Below are positions 10,443 to 22,385 of a stretch of 64,000 nt of DNA, in pieces. A program made the position numbers and the translations under genes. How positions within the stretch are numbered: position 1 is the first letter of the stretch; each line of letters starts with the position of its first letter. The notes under the pieces are model-generated. The model was not told where the DNA came from. It worked only from the letters and a program-made list of their open reading frames with translations, and did no database searches. Source of the DNA: Diprion similis (Eukaryota > Arthropoda > Insecta > Hymenoptera > Diprionidae); contig NC_060115.1 in the NCBI RefSeq assembly GCF_021155765.1, positions 13,682,493 to 13,746,492 on the forward strand. Reading direction: 5' to 3'.

Positions 10443-11442
10443 GCTCTGTGTTTTTAATCGAAACGGTCATACTTATTCGTGACGTGTGTGATTCCGTGTA
10501 ATAATTGCGTCTCTAAGACCAGCTGTTATCGTCAAATAAATTCACTGAATTTTCTTCTTTCTTTTCAACAAAATTAATTGTGCATCGGAACCACTGATTC
10601 AATATTTGCATAATATCGCTTAGTCTCAGTAACGTCTCGAGTTTGTAACTTTTTTTGCTACTTACAGTTTAAGTTGATATTTTATAGAATTGATACTTCA
10701 TGGGATTTGGTCTATCGATCAGTTAGCTTTGAACAGTGATATTATTATATATTTTCAATTTTAGACTGGACATGTGCATTTAATAACATTTTTTTTCACA
10801 TCATTTATTGTTGATGGCAGTCCGAAAATGTATACTTATCGTAACGAAGTAATGTTCACACCCCTTATACAGGGTGTATAATCATCATATTATATAGGGT
10901 GAACTGATACCGATACAATATTCGGTTATGAAATGTTTAATCATTTGTCTTCGAATGAATAAGGTTACTGCGTCAATATTATTGTAATAATAGTCAGTCT
11001 TCAGACTCCAGTAGAAGTCCTTCGATGCTGAATACATCCGCATTTTTCATACATATCCTACTGTGAAATTTCTTTCTACGTTGTTCATGACGCACCGAGA
11101 ACCCATTCATTACTTTAGATGCAATTTCTAGATTGCCCTTCATTACGTTATTATAAACGTCTTCGGACATGGTTGGTGAGAATAAAAATATATTTTTAGC
11201 TAGTAGGCAAAGACAAGATATTGGCCGGCAAGTTGTACATATTAAAGCTTTGGTTGATTGTACCGTATAATGTATTCATGCACACTGTTTTCATACAACG
11301 TCAAGTTTTTATTCTGCATGATTGAATAAATATTATCCCACACTGTGAGTACATGTTCAATTCGTTAATCCGCGAAATTGTGCGACAGATCAAACTCCGT
11401 GATTACATTGTCGCTATAGCATTCATAATTGATGTTTCACAA
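10443..11442. other. Spacer between inverted arms, no gene recognised
   Basis: AT-rich; contains the short palindrome ATACAGGGTGTAT near 10869. No coding sequence seen. Confidence 0.5.
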
Positions 11443-11683
11443 AAATGTGCCCACCAAGTACGTAGCGCTTGGAATGATGTTTCGATATCACTACACGAAA
11501 CAGCGAGGTCCGACGTCACGATGTATACCTACCTACTTGCTGAGAGATCGTAGAGCTTGGGGTTCATTCCTGATTTCACGACAGAGACCGGCAATATCTA
11601 AGTTATTCTTCAATTTTGATTGTGATTTGGTTTCGGTAACTTGGCGGATTTTTTTACATTTCAGATGTTTTTGCCTAGATTTC
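11443..11683 (+). repeat. Inverted-repeat arm 2
   Basis: Mirror copy of 10212-10442 with scattered differences (one 9-bp gap and several substitutions). Beyond the arm the sequence diverges, so the transposase exon is not duplicated. Confidence 0.75.
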
Positions 11684-14600
11684 ATGACTTTTTGTAAGTA
11701 TGCGGCAATGATACTGCTATACCGTAGTGATAACCAACCAAATAATTGTAAGCGAACCACAACTCTTATACCTGTTGTGATGTGTAGCATTCGTAATTGA
11801 TAACTGTATGACTTATTCATCATGAGAAATCAAAATAGTAATGCGGCTAATCCAATTTGAGCACGATTACGTAAATAATAATGATAATAATCACTACCAA
11901 TATCTATAACACCCGGTGGGATATGTCCCCAAAAAGTCTTTCGGAAACTTGCGCGGGGCAAGCGAGCGGATGGGATTAGTGACCATGATTATGTGTCTGC
12001 ATACCGTTTGAATATGTTCAATAAAAACACCCGCATTCGCACGAGGAACAAGGATAATTGTAGGAATCCTTACTTAGGTGTAACTGGACCGAGTTCAAAC
12101 CTCAATTCGTCGATTCAGCGCCCGAACGACATAATCCGTGACCATATATGTCGATCTCAATTTTGTAACAAGTAATGAATACATTGCGAAGTGAAAACGA
12201 TAGACGACAATTTTTTTCCTCATATTTTATTTTTTTAACCTCCTATCACAACTGGTATAGCTAAAATTTGTCAGTCTCATTATATAATCCTATTTCATAC
12301 AGTCCTGAATTCTTAACACTAATTTACCAATTAATAATACACGGCGAATGCACAGACATACGTTGCAACATTTTTGATATATTAATTCGGGGAATTTGTG
12401 CAAATTTGTAAGTAAAAGATGTAATCAGCAACTGTAACGCTCAATCACTTGTGAAACGGTAATGAAGCTTATTGATTTGTAATCATGTTGCCAATAAAAC
12501 ATAAATTTCGAGCAAATGCTACGAACATTATAAGAAACATAATCACCGATGTGAGAAAGTAGACTGACAATGTAACGTCAGCATTTTTGTCGACTGCGCT
12601 AAGTTTGTGCAAGTTAATACCATTGTTGGTGAGTATTTTTTATTTCACGAAAATACTTAGTTTGTCTAAGGTAACAGATCGTTAACACAGATAAAATTGA
12701 GATTCATCTGTCGTGCGTTCACTTGTACACACAAAATAATCTCTCTATATCTGTAAAATGTAGCAGAGTGACCCGTGATGCTGTAAAAGACGTGAAGTTA
12801 GCTTTTTACAGTTCTTATATGTCAACCACATGTTATTGTGATAGAGAAATATTTATATCTCAAAGTGAAAGTGATTAAAAAAGTTCCAAATGATATTATT
12901 TGTTCAGAACAGCATTACACTGCTCGTTCAATACTCTATACAACTATGCACAGGTAAGTATAAGTATCGTTTCACACGTTATACAAAATCTGCGAGAGTA
13001 CAAAAGTTACATTGTGGGCGATAAGACTCATATTCGCCTACTTTTGCTTTCAACTTATTAGTTCAATTTTACACCAACAGGCTCCGTAGATTATATAGTT
13101 GTTTAATGTACGGTTGGGAGTCTCTATTTGATAATATTCTATTTCATCAACTAATTTTCATTGATTGATGAGTGGTGTACGTTAAGTTCCAGAATCGATA
13201 GTTTGCACGAAATGCTGTCTTCTGTGCTTCGTGTCTTGTTGTAGGGCCTACTTCTGAACCTGAGAGTTGCTCAAGTCTATCGAGGTGCTGTTGTAATTGA
13301 AACGAAAATTGTGACACAACTGGATACATGTCTATTGACGTCCGGAGAAGGTTGACAGGCGTCATGATCTGTTTGTATTAGTAATTCGACAGCGCTACAA
13401 ATCTAAAACAATTATAGAGTTTAGAAAGATGTTAGAGCATAGAATATTAATATTGTCAAAGTGCATATGTGTCGGACTAATGTAGAAGTACACTCACCCG
13501 TGTACGTTTTGTCTCTGTGGATTAACTATATACGTTCTCGGAGCTCGATGTACTTCGTGGTGGGATGTCGATCAGGGTTCAAGTATTTGGTTTCGGTTCA
13601 ATTAGGGGTGATAATAAAATTAAACTACCTCGTCGTCAACATAGTAGGGATGCCTTGTTCGTCCGTATCTCACGTTGGAACCAATTTTCCGAATCTGTAC
13701 AGATGAACATTGATAACGATAAGCATACATTTAGATGGTTGTTACACCATGATAATTTTGTGAGTATGATTATTTGACGATTGAGTTAAAACATTGTCTC
13801 TGGATGACCAATTTTACCGAACACAAGAAGGACATGTAACAAATGCTACTTACTATATGAATCGAACATCAAGTGTTCTGCAGTTGGCTGGTACAATTAC
13901 AAAACTCCAGATTATGATTACCCCTTTCAGGAGCCGGGAACTTTTTTGTCGACATTCCAGTTTGAAGTCCTGAAACTTTGCTGTCGGTGCCGTTAGGTTG
14001 GATAGTGAAAATATAGCCTACTTCTGAGCCGACACATCGGCTCCCGGTTCTGTGGGGGTTGACAGTAAAATTTTAGGAAAAGTTGTCAAAGTAAATTTAC
14101 TCTATAGCACTAATTCTTTCACTCACAGCCAAAGTCCAGTATTATCCCAATTTCGGCAAATCAGACGTATTTTCATTTGACATTAACGCAACGATTTCAA
14201 ATTTAAACGAGTAATACTAATAGTTGTATAAATGCATTTTGTGTAGATATCTGGTTGTTTGCCAGCTAATGCGAAATTAAAACATTCATTTAATAGTAAT
14301 TAAAGAAGTGTAATGAGAAGCGACCTCAGGAATAATATCACAGATAGTTGTTACAGACTAATCGCACATATGAAAAAATACCCCTCAAAAATAATTTTAT
14401 AACTAAAACAACTATTCTTTGTGATAGTAAAGCGTAGACAGATGTCTAGATAACATAACGCTTATAATTATGTTCTCAAGTTATGGAATTTTACGAATTT
14501 TGCCTATGACTAGGTTACATTATTTCTCGACCACGTTGAAAATATTGCAGCGATTACCAAAAATATTGTTAATTGACAATAACGTAGGTATAATTATTTC

Positions 14601-15043
14601 TCTTTTAGCAACAGCAGCTGTATCTGTACTTTGACTAATGTAAGTAACGTACAGATGTACCTTAAACGGTAAAGAAATCATGTCCACATGTTAAATAATG
14701 TTGCACTCGCGATCAATATGCACGAATTTCATAAGAATGTAAATTACGTCATTTGATATCCGAAGATTCCGAAAGTGATCATGAACAATTCTCCCATCCA
14801 GTGTCGGGCACACTAACTAATTCTATCGTATGATAATTTCGTAACTTCTCTTCAGTTCAATGATTCAGTAATGATTCAGTATTGATTGATATGATTGCAA
14901 TCATACGTGTAGTACTGTGGCTTGGTGCACTATCATGAATTAATGTGATTTGAGATTTGAATTATAAGAAAATACTATGCTTGGATAATACAGCTAACTA
15001 AGCCGGACATATGCTCGTGATATAAACATTTTCATTTTACATA
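11684..15043. other. Long AT-rich stretch, no gene recognised
   Basis: 3.4 kb with only short ORFs of 60-81 codons that show no domains. A 7-bp stem with a CACA loop (GAGCCGA/TCGGCTC) occurs at about 14026-14043. The right edge is the polypurine-like end of element D. Confidence 0.5.
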
Positions 15044-15407
15044 CCGCCCCACCAAACGGAACTCGCGGGTCTCAAGACGCGAGCTTCCGCAACCGACAAC
15101 TCCACAAATTGAATGGTTTTTGAGCTCCGGTCTTCGTGTGATTGGTTCGACACCCGAAAGGAACGTTATTTAACACGAAATTTTTTGGTAGCACGAGTTG
15201 GCAACAAGGTAACAAGGTATTATACGAAATTTGACAAGGAAACGGAATGGGGATGATGAAAAGGAACATAGAATAACATGCGAAATAAAAAAGGGAGAAA
15301 CATTCGGGATTCAGATAATCAGGACAGGCATACGGGACAGACATACGGTAGCAGGAATTCGGTAACAGGCATACGGTAACAGGCATGCTAATAGGCATTC
15401 GATATAT

Positions 15408-16525
15408 TTACTGGGAGGGAGGAAGGTGTTGCGACAGGAGCCTTGTCAGGGCGATCACTAGAGGGTGGTCCTCTGTGAATAACAGCGGAGGCTGTGGGCG
15501 CGGGGTTGCCGGCGGGACAGGAACGTACACTGGATAGGGTTGTGGGACGGTAACGGGATAAGGGACGCGATAGGGAACCGGGACATAATTAGGAGTTGGA
15601 ACGGGAGGAGGGTTGTGCGCTGCCGGAGCTCGGGCAGTGGGCCTCTCCCCAAAGAGAGCCGTAAAAGTGTCCACGGCCGGCTCCGGCAGACGCATTAGTT
15701 CCGGGATGGGTACCGGAGCGGGAGCGGGAGCAGAAACGGTAGCGGAAGCAGGAACGTGAGCGGAAGCTGAATCGGGAGCGGAAGCAGGAACGGGAGCAAG
15801 AACGGGGACAGCGCACGAAGCGGCCGAGGGGGGGGGGAGTCGCTGTCCCAGGACTCCTCGTCCTCCGCCGGGGGAGCTGGGCCTGTCACCTCGGCCATCC
15901 ACCCCTCTGCACACCCCTCGTACCTGCGGCGGGTTCGGCGCGCTCTCCCGCAGGAAAAGCAGAACCCGTGCACGCGCGGGAGTGGGCAGTTCGGGTAGAA
16001 GTGCCCTGGCCGACGCAGTTCCAGCACTCCTCCGGCTGGGGATCGAGGGGGAAGGTATCGGGATCGGGAGGGTTTTGGTGTGTGATCGGAGTGGGAACCG
16101 GGTTTCCCCTGACACCGGCAGCCCCCGCCGCCATCTAGAGAGGAGGGGGGGTCTGCCTAGGGTTTATTGCTACGTAGGTTGGTTGCTCGGTAGGCTCGGG
16201 AGGGGGGGTTCGGATTCGGCACAGATAGGGGGCTACAGGGATGGTGAAGTAACTGGTGGGTTTTGACTCGGGCACACTCTCGGGCACACTCTCAGGCACA
16301 CTCTCAGTCTCACACTCAGGCATACTAATGGGGACTTGGGGGTTTGCGGGGACGGGAGGGGTGTTCGAGGCGATATCGGGATTCTGGTCGGGAGGGTTCG
16401 GGCGCCGGAGCGGGTCGTTCCGTTCAGCCCTGGAGCGCTCCCGCTCCTCGAATCTCCGCAGCAGAGGCCACTGGTCGCCCCCTCCTTCGGCGTCGGGGGC
16501 CGACGACGGTCCGGGTTTTGGATCC
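15408..16525 (-). pseudogene. Third ORF of element D, Pro/Val-rich with zinc-knuckle cysteines
   Basis: Starts at an ATG near 16525, overlapping the end of pol in another frame. Reading order: MDPKPGPSS start, an acidic/Arg-rich segment, SVPE tandem repeats near 16270, then CWNCVGQG continuing (after a 1-nt frame change near 16020) into GHFYPNC and a second CFSC cluster, then a low-complexity Pro-Val-Ala tail to TAG at 15408. The first cluster fits C-2-C-4-H-4-C. The two clusters resemble the D Gag pair at 24040-24110. Gypsy elements often carry env here; nothing membrane-like is seen. Function unknown; nucleic-acid binding is an inference from the knuckles. Confidence 0.55.
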
Positions 16526-17074
16526 ATCCTGTAAGGAAGTGTCTGCGATATTAGGTACCATCGCGTGTGGCTCTGGCTCGGGACTTTGGTTCTCATTCGT
16601 TTCCTCACTCACTCTTTCTGACTGTGGTGAAGTAGCGTCTTCTTCGAAGGGCAGGGGGACCGTAGTTCGGAAGGGTTTTAAATCGCTAACATGGATTTTT
16701 CGGTATTCTTGACCTTCGTGGTCTTCAAGATCATAGACTAACGTCGAATGAACCTTCGCAATTTTGTAGGGACCGGGAAACTTTTTGGCTAGTTTGGCCG
16801 AGAAACGTTCGGGAGCGGAAGAGAGGACGTGTTGATGTTTCGACACCTGGTCGCCTAATTTGAACGTTTCATCGCGACGGCTACGATTGTAATAGCGCGC
16901 TTGGCGTGCGGAGGCCTCATGAAGGTGTTGCGCTATTAAATCCCTCATGAGGGGTAGTCGTTTCATCCTATCTTCCCATTCGGCAGGTGTTTGCAGGAGG
17001 ATTTTCGGTGGACCTTCCTCGACTTTTGTGCCGGTCGCATTTCTCGTCCGAAATTTAAGAAGGCGGGAGTACAC
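16424..17074 (-). pseudogene. pol: Integrase C-terminus of element D
   Basis: Continues the integrase after a frameshift near 17060. Contains the conserved LGDQV and KKFPGPYKIAK segments followed by HVSDLKPF, the GPY/F-type DNA-contact domain of gypsy integrases, then a basic RRRRRGRP tail that overlaps the start of the third ORF. Confidence 0.7.
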
Positions 17075-18462
17075 TTTGTGAAAGAGTGATTAGCGGAATT
17101 CAAGGCAAAACGTAACTCGGACAAGTGTTGATCCCAATTACGGTGATCATTTTCTAAAAACGCCACTATCATAGTTTTGAGAACTCTATTCACGCGTTCT
17201 ACCGGATTGGCCTGAGTGTGATAAGGTGAGATAGTACTGTGGACTATCCCGAGTTCCGTACACGCGTCGTTAATTACGTGATTTACAAATTCGGTACCGT
17301 TATCAGTCAACAATATTTCGAGAGTCCCCCAGCGGAAAATTATTAAATCTTCGAGAGCTTGTAGTATGGCGGGAGCGTTCGCTTTTCTAGGGGTTTTTAT
17401 TTCTACCCATTTTGTAAACAAATCTTGGATTACCAGGACGTAGGTGAAGCCTTGACGAGTGGGAGGAAAAGGGCCCATGATATCAGCCGCGATAACGAGC
17501 CAGGGTTGTTCTATTACCCGACTACCCATTAGGCCTCGCGGTCCAGTTTGTTTTACCTTGCTTTCCTGGCAAATTTTGCAATTTCTAACAAAGACGGTAA
17601 CGTCGCGGAACATACCCGGCCAATAATACAGAATGGACATCCTGGCGTGAGTTTTCTCCACGCCTAAATGACCGGCTGCAGGGACAGCATGATTTTCGGT
17701 AATGACGATATTTCGGGATTCGGTCGGCACTACAAGTTCCCACGCGTCTAAGCTCGGGATCACCGGGTCGGTGACCTCGTCTTCGCGATGGTAGTAAAGT
17801 CTACCCTCCTCTATTTTCCAGTTTGGGAAACGATGGGGGGTATAAACGACGTCGGCTATGCGCTTTTTGTACCACGCATTGGTAGTTTCGGCAATTAAAG
17901 AGACGGCATCGGTAACGGCGGGAGGAAGGTCGGGATCGTTAATTTCAAGATCGGGATTGAAGCTATCGCCTTCCAGGCTTTCTTCGTACATTCGAGATAG
18001 CGCATCGGGGAGTTGGTTTTGACCACCTTTACGATGTATAAATTTAAAATCGTACTGTAGTAATTCTAACGCCCATCGCGCGAGGCGTCCGGTTGGATTA
18101 CGTAGACGATGTAACCACTGAAGGCTGCTGTGATCGGTATACACGGTAAATCGGTATCCCTCGAGATAACATCTAAACTTGCGGATTACCCAGATTTCAG
18201 CCAAGCACTCTTTCTCGGTCACGGAATATTTACGTTCGGCTTCGGAAAGAACGCGGCTCGTATAGGCGATTGCGTGTTCTACGTCGTCAACTGTTTGCGT
18301 TAGAACCGCTCCTACGCCGGTGTCACTCGCGTCGGTATGAAGAACGCACGGTATAGAAAAATCGGGACAAGATAAGGTTGGGGCGGTAATCAGGGCGTTT
18401 TTAAGGTAATGGAAGGCGCGGTTTTGGTCTTCCCCCCAATCCCACCGGCGATTCTTTTTCAA
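16963..18462 (-). pseudogene. pol: RNase H and integrase of element D
   Basis: About 480 codons. RNase H: LHTDASDTGVGAVL, EKECLAE, VYTDHSSL and the LPDALSR end. Integrase: HLGVEKTHARM with CKIC (HHCC finger), then AADIMGPFP, LLTDNGTEF and NPVERVNR supplying D, D and E. The catalytic residues are present, but this frame is separated from RT by a frameshift near 18440 and from its own C-terminus near 17060. Confidence 0.85.
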
Positions 18463-18853
18463 TAATCGCGTCAGGGGTTCCGCTTGAGTGGCAGTCTTTT
18501 ACGAATCTACGATACCAAGAGGCCATTCCCAAAAATCTGCGAACCTGTCTGACATTCTTCGGCGCGGGATAATCTATCATCGCGGCAGTTTTATCGGGAT
18601 CGGGTCTCAACCCTGGTTCGTCGACGAGAAGTCCTAGATACTTAACACTCGGACAGCAAAAGTTAAATTTTTCCCGATTTATGGTTAGACCAGCCTCAGC
18701 AATTTTCGAGAGGACTTTCCTCAGCCAGATCAAGTGTATCTCGAAAGTCTCATTGACGATAATTATATCGTCCAGGTATACGAAAACATGGGGCTCCCAT
18801 TCGGGACCTATCAATTTGTCCATGAGGCGCTGGAAAGTAGCCGGGGCTCCTTT
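18401..18853 (-). pseudogene. pol: RT palm (catalytic) part of element D, 3' of the LINE insertion
   Basis: Begins with GAPATFQRLMDKL directly at the LINE junction, followed by VYLDDIII (catalytic YLDD), the KYLGLLVDE thumb motif and FLGMASWYRRF. The matching upstream half of RT, ending RMPYGLS, lies at 22386-22716. Confidence 0.85.
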
Positions 18854-19032
18854 GATCGTGATTTATTTAGCTCATGGCTACTTATGTTCTAATTACATTT
18901 TTTTTTTTTTTTTTTTTACACCACTCTCCACATTACATAGTTTACACTACTCTCTAGTTACATAGTTTACATGCTTTATATATATATTTTTTTTTATTTT
19001 TTATTTTTTATTTTTTTTTTTTTCCACTTCGC

Positions 19033-21939
19033 TTACTGCCTTCTTTTTATGTATTCCAATAGTTTTCTCTTATATTCGTTTATATTTGTTGCTTCTTTTA
19101 CATCCGCTGGTAGTTTATTATACATCTCAAAACCAGTATATGTTACGCATTTCTGTCCGGCAGTCGTCTTTCGGTACTCAATGTTTATGTTTTTCTTTTG
19201 TCTCGTATTGTAGTTATGTGTTTCCCCCACCATCCTTATTTGTTCTCTTAAATATCTCGGCATTGTTCCTCTCATAATTTTGTATACAAATAGGCCTACA
19301 TTATACATGAGTCTTTGTCTTATTGTTAAAAAGTTAACTGCATTTAGCATGTCTCTCACTCGCGTATATCGATCACATCTTAGAATTGCACGCATCGCTC
19401 TGTTTTGCACTTTTTGCATGTTTTCAATCCATTCCGCACTAGTATTTAATAATAACGTGTTACAGTACTCGAAATGTGGGGATATTATAGCTTTATAAAT
19501 TGTCATTAGCGTATTACACGATAAGTGCCTATTTAGTCTGTATAAAAAATTTACTTTCTTAGATGTCTTCTTAACAATAAACATTGCTTGCGCATTAAAA
19601 CTCAGCTTATTATCAATTATAACCCCTAAATATTTTATTTCTCTAACCTCTTCTATTTGTATACCTGCTATCTTAAAATTACACTTATTTTCTATACCTA
19701 GTTTTCTTGGATCGTGAATTATCATGCTTTTGGTCTTTGTTGTATTTAATTTTAGCGAGTTACTATTCATCCATTTTACCACCCTTTCTAAATCATGATT
19801 CAGTTTCTGTTCAATTTCCTCAGTATTTGTACCACTTATGAATATAACTGTGTCATCCGCAAACATTTTGCATTGACAGAATTCAAGTTGTCTCGCGAGG
19901 TCATTTATATATAATATAAACAGTAGTGGCCCAAGAACGGAACCTCGTGGCACTCCGAACTTAGTTTTCCTTTTTTCTGACATTTTGTTTCCATATTTTA
20001 CCTGTTGTGTCCGGTTTTCTAGGTACGATTTAATCCATTTCCATGTTGTTCCCATTATCCCATAATTTGCTAGCTTCTGTAATAATAACCGTCTGTTTAT
20101 AGTTTCGAATGCCCTTTTTAGATCCAAGAAAATCACGCCAATCAATTTACTTCTATCTAAGCTTTTTCTCCATATTATTATCGTATTTTGTAGTGCCGTT
20201 TCACATGAATAATTTCTCCGGAAACCCGATTGTTCATCTGTTAATATATCAGATCTTTCAATGTACTCAATCAGCTGATTTTTCGCTGCTTTTTCTAATA
20301 TGCTTTCGTACAGTGGTAGCATATTTATCGGTCTGTATTCTTCTGCTTTTATTGTTTTGGTTATTTTCGGAATTGGTATGATTGTTGACGTTTTCCAGTT
20401 ATTCGGAAAAACGCCGTCCCTGAGGGATTTATTTATTAGTTTCACCGTAACTTCTTCTATGCTATTCCATGCCATTTTTATTATTTTCGTCGTTATACCT
20501 TCTTCCGTTCCCTTCTTATCTTTCATATTTTGTATTATCTTACGTACTTCCTCTCGTGTAACTTCTCTGAATTCGCTATGTTTTGGCTCCTCCTGTCCAC
20601 GTCTTTCCAACCTTACTTCAGTTATGTTTACGTGTTCATTTCCGCCTACGATATCCTCTATACTCTTTAGGAAGAATTCATTAAATTTGTTTGCTATCTT
20701 CTCTTCATCTTTTTCCTTCTCCCCATTAAAACTAATTTCTTTTGGTATTTCGTTTTTCTTTTTACTCCCTATTACTGATTTTATTGTTTTCCACATTTTT
20801 TGGGGGTCAGTTTTGACTGAGTCAATTTTTTCTTCGTAATATTTTCTTTTACTTCTTCTGAGCGTTGCCACTGCTTCGTTTCTCAACCTTCTATACTCTA
20901 ACCATTCTTCTCCCACTTTTGTATTTTCCATTCTTGTCGCCCTCTTATATGCCTCGTCTCTCCTTCTACTAGCCTCACGGACTTCTTCCCCTATCCACGG
21001 TTTATCATTCCATTGCGCCTTTTTTCGTTTTTTTACAATAGGTGCTATCTTATCTATATTTTCTACTATACATTGTACTAGATTATTTGCGAATTCATCT
21101 ACACTATCCATCTCGTTACATTTTCTGTCAATTTCTCTCGCTATCGTCTCTTTAAAATTTTCATTATCAACATTTGTGAAGTCTCTTGTATAAAATTCTA
21201 TTATATTATTATCCGTTTTGTTAGTTTTCCTTACGTTAATTCTTATTATGTGGTGATCCGAGATTTTTGGTGTTTTGTGCACTTCTGTCTCTACTTTGAA
21301 ATTTGAAAATACCAGGTCTATTATTGTTTTGGCTTCCCCTTGTATTCTTGTGTAGTCTCTCACATATTGCTTTATTCCCATACACTTTAGTTTATCTATT
21401 AACCTCTTTGAGTATTGGTTTTCTTTACTCACGTCAATGTTAAAATCTCCCGTCACTATAATATGCCCTATGTCCACTATTTTATCACATTCTTTTATAA
21501 TTTCGTCGATAAATAATCCATCACTCTTACTCGGTGAATGATAAACGTTACAGATTATTATTCCTTCGTATTTCCCCATTAGCTTTATTGTACAGATCCA
21601 TGCGTTTTTTTCCACAGTTTTTATCGTAATTACCTTATATTTAATATCTTTTTTTATGTATGTTAACAATCCCCCTGTTCTACTACTATAACTATCGCAT
21701 CGTACGGTATTGTAGTTTTGTATTTCTATTTCAAAATCCTCTATTTCCTCTTTTACATGTGTTTCGGTCACGCATGCTATTATCGGTCTATTTCTTATTA
21801 TCAAGTTTTCGATGTTGTCTTTGTTATGTATATATCCTGCTGCATTTAGTACCAAGATGAACTCATCTTTTCCGTTTGTTATTTTCCCTGTTCCTAGTTC
21901 CTCTTTATGGGCAATTAATCTCCTTATATTCGAGCACAT
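19033..21939 (-). CDS. LINE ORF2: endonuclease and reverse transcriptase
   Basis: 968 codons without interruption. The N-terminal 230 residues are an APE-type endonuclease (TETHVKEE, VYHSPSKSD, VTGDFNID, ISDHHIIR). After a basic linker comes RT: YRPINMLPLYESILEK, DEQSGFRRNYSCETAL, the LDLKRAFETI catalytic aspartate, GVPRGSVLGPLLFILYINDL and FADDTVIF. The C-terminus is the usual His/Cys-poor basic region of these elements. It works by nicking the target and priming reverse transcription there. The long intact frame in a 5'-truncated copy means the insertion is fairly recent, later than D. Clade (CR1/Jockey group versus others) is not resolved. Confidence 0.85.
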   Translation of the reverse strand: MCSNIRRLIAHKEELGTGKITNGKDEFILVLNAAGYIHNKDNIENLIIRNRPIIACVTETHVKEEIEDFEIEIQNYNTVRCDSYSSRTGGLLTYIKKDIKYKVITIKTVEKNAWICTIKLMGKYEGIIICNVYHSPSKSDGLFIDEIIKECDKIVDIGHIIVTGDFNIDVSKENQYSKRLIDKLKCMGIKQYVRDYTRIQGEAKTIIDLVFSNFKVETEVHKTPKISDHHIIRINVRKTNKTDNNIIEFYTRDFTNVDNENFKETIAREIDRKCNEMDSVDEFANNLVQCIVENIDKIAPIVKKRKKAQWNDKPWIGEEVREASRRRDEAYKRATRMENTKVGEEWLEYRRLRNEAVATLRRSKRKYYEEKIDSVKTDPQKMWKTIKSVIGSKKKNEIPKEISFNGEKEKDEEKIANKFNEFFLKSIEDIVGGNEHVNITEVRLERRGQEEPKHSEFREVTREEVRKIIQNMKDKKGTEEGITTKIIKMAWNSIEEVTVKLINKSLRDGVFPNNWKTSTIIPIPKITKTIKAEEYRPINMLPLYESILEKAAKNQLIEYIERSDILTDEQSGFRRNYSCETALQNTIIIWRKSLDRSKLIGVIFLDLKRAFETINRRLLLQKLANYGIMGTTWKWIKSYLENRTQQVKYGNKMSEKRKTKFGVPRGSVLGPLLFILYINDLARQLEFCQCKMFADDTVIFISGTNTEEIEQKLNHDLERVVKWMNSNSLKLNTTKTKSMIIHDPRKLGIENKCNFKIAGIQIEEVREIKYLGVIIDNKLSFNAQAMFIVKKTSKKVNFLYRLNRHLSCNTLMTIYKAIISPHFEYCNTLLLNTSAEWIENMQKVQNRAMRAILRCDRYTRVRDMLNAVNFLTIRQRLMYNVGLFVYKIMRGTMPRYLREQIRMVGETHNYNTRQKKNINIEYRKTTAGQKCVTYTGFEMYNKLPADVKEATNINEYKRKLLEYIKRRQ

Positions 21940-21969
21940 GATAGTATCATTCTCTTCGTGTATTCGTTG

Positions 21970-22383
21970 CTATTCTATGTCTACTTCTACCGACCTTTTT
22001 CTTCTTTCTTCGTCCAGCTTTTTACGGTATGACGGGCATTCTCTGTCTGTCGCTGCATGTTCATCCTTAATTTTATTATTATTGTATTGTTTACTTTTCC
22101 CCCAACAGTTTACACATTTCTTTTTTTCTGACGTACAGTCGTTGCCGTTGTGGTTTCCCGCACAGTGTTGGCAAACTTCTTCTTTTTTGCAATCTTTTGA
22201 CATGTGGTTGAATCCCCAGCAATTGAAGCATCTCAATACGCTGACGAAATCATACACCCTGCATTTTTTCCATCCTATATTCACTTTTTCTTTTCTTATT
22301 AGTTCCTTGTGGGTTTCTGCATCCGTTTCGATTATCAGTGTTCCCTCGCTATGGTTTTCGTTTCTCGTCTTTTTCATTTTCTC
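21970..22383 (-). pseudogene. LINE ORF1 C-terminus, truncated, fused to D RT
   Basis: About 137 codons with three zinc-knuckle clusters: CFNCWGFNHMSKDC, CQHCAGNHNGNDC and a CVNCWG...C cluster. This is the nucleic-acid-binding end of a LINE ORF1. The open frame runs without a stop from D RT (from about 22551) straight into it. ORF2 follows after about 30 nt. Confidence 0.75.
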
Positions 22384-22385
22384 TG

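Larger units (their letters stand above)
18854..22383 (-). mobile_element. 5'-truncated APE-type LINE inserted in D pol
   Basis: About 3.5 kb on the minus strand. The 3' end lies at low coordinates and shows two A-runs (T on plus: 18900-18919 and 18988-19023) and a final AATAAATCACGATC. The 5' end starts inside ORF1 and is fused to D. The insertion falls between the RT blocks RMPYGLS and GAPATFQR. No target duplication could be resolved by eye. Confidence 0.85.

Noticed and set aside
13461..13777. Overlapping 81- and 70-codon ORFs, considered as a host exon
   Set aside because: No recognisable domain, no partner exons with matching splice phases nearby.
15408..16200. GC-rich Pro/Val/Ala-rich ORFs on both strands considered as bacterial contamination or a silk-like host gene
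   Set aside because: Position right after D integrase, overlap with pol and the zinc-knuckle cysteines tie it to the retrotransposon.
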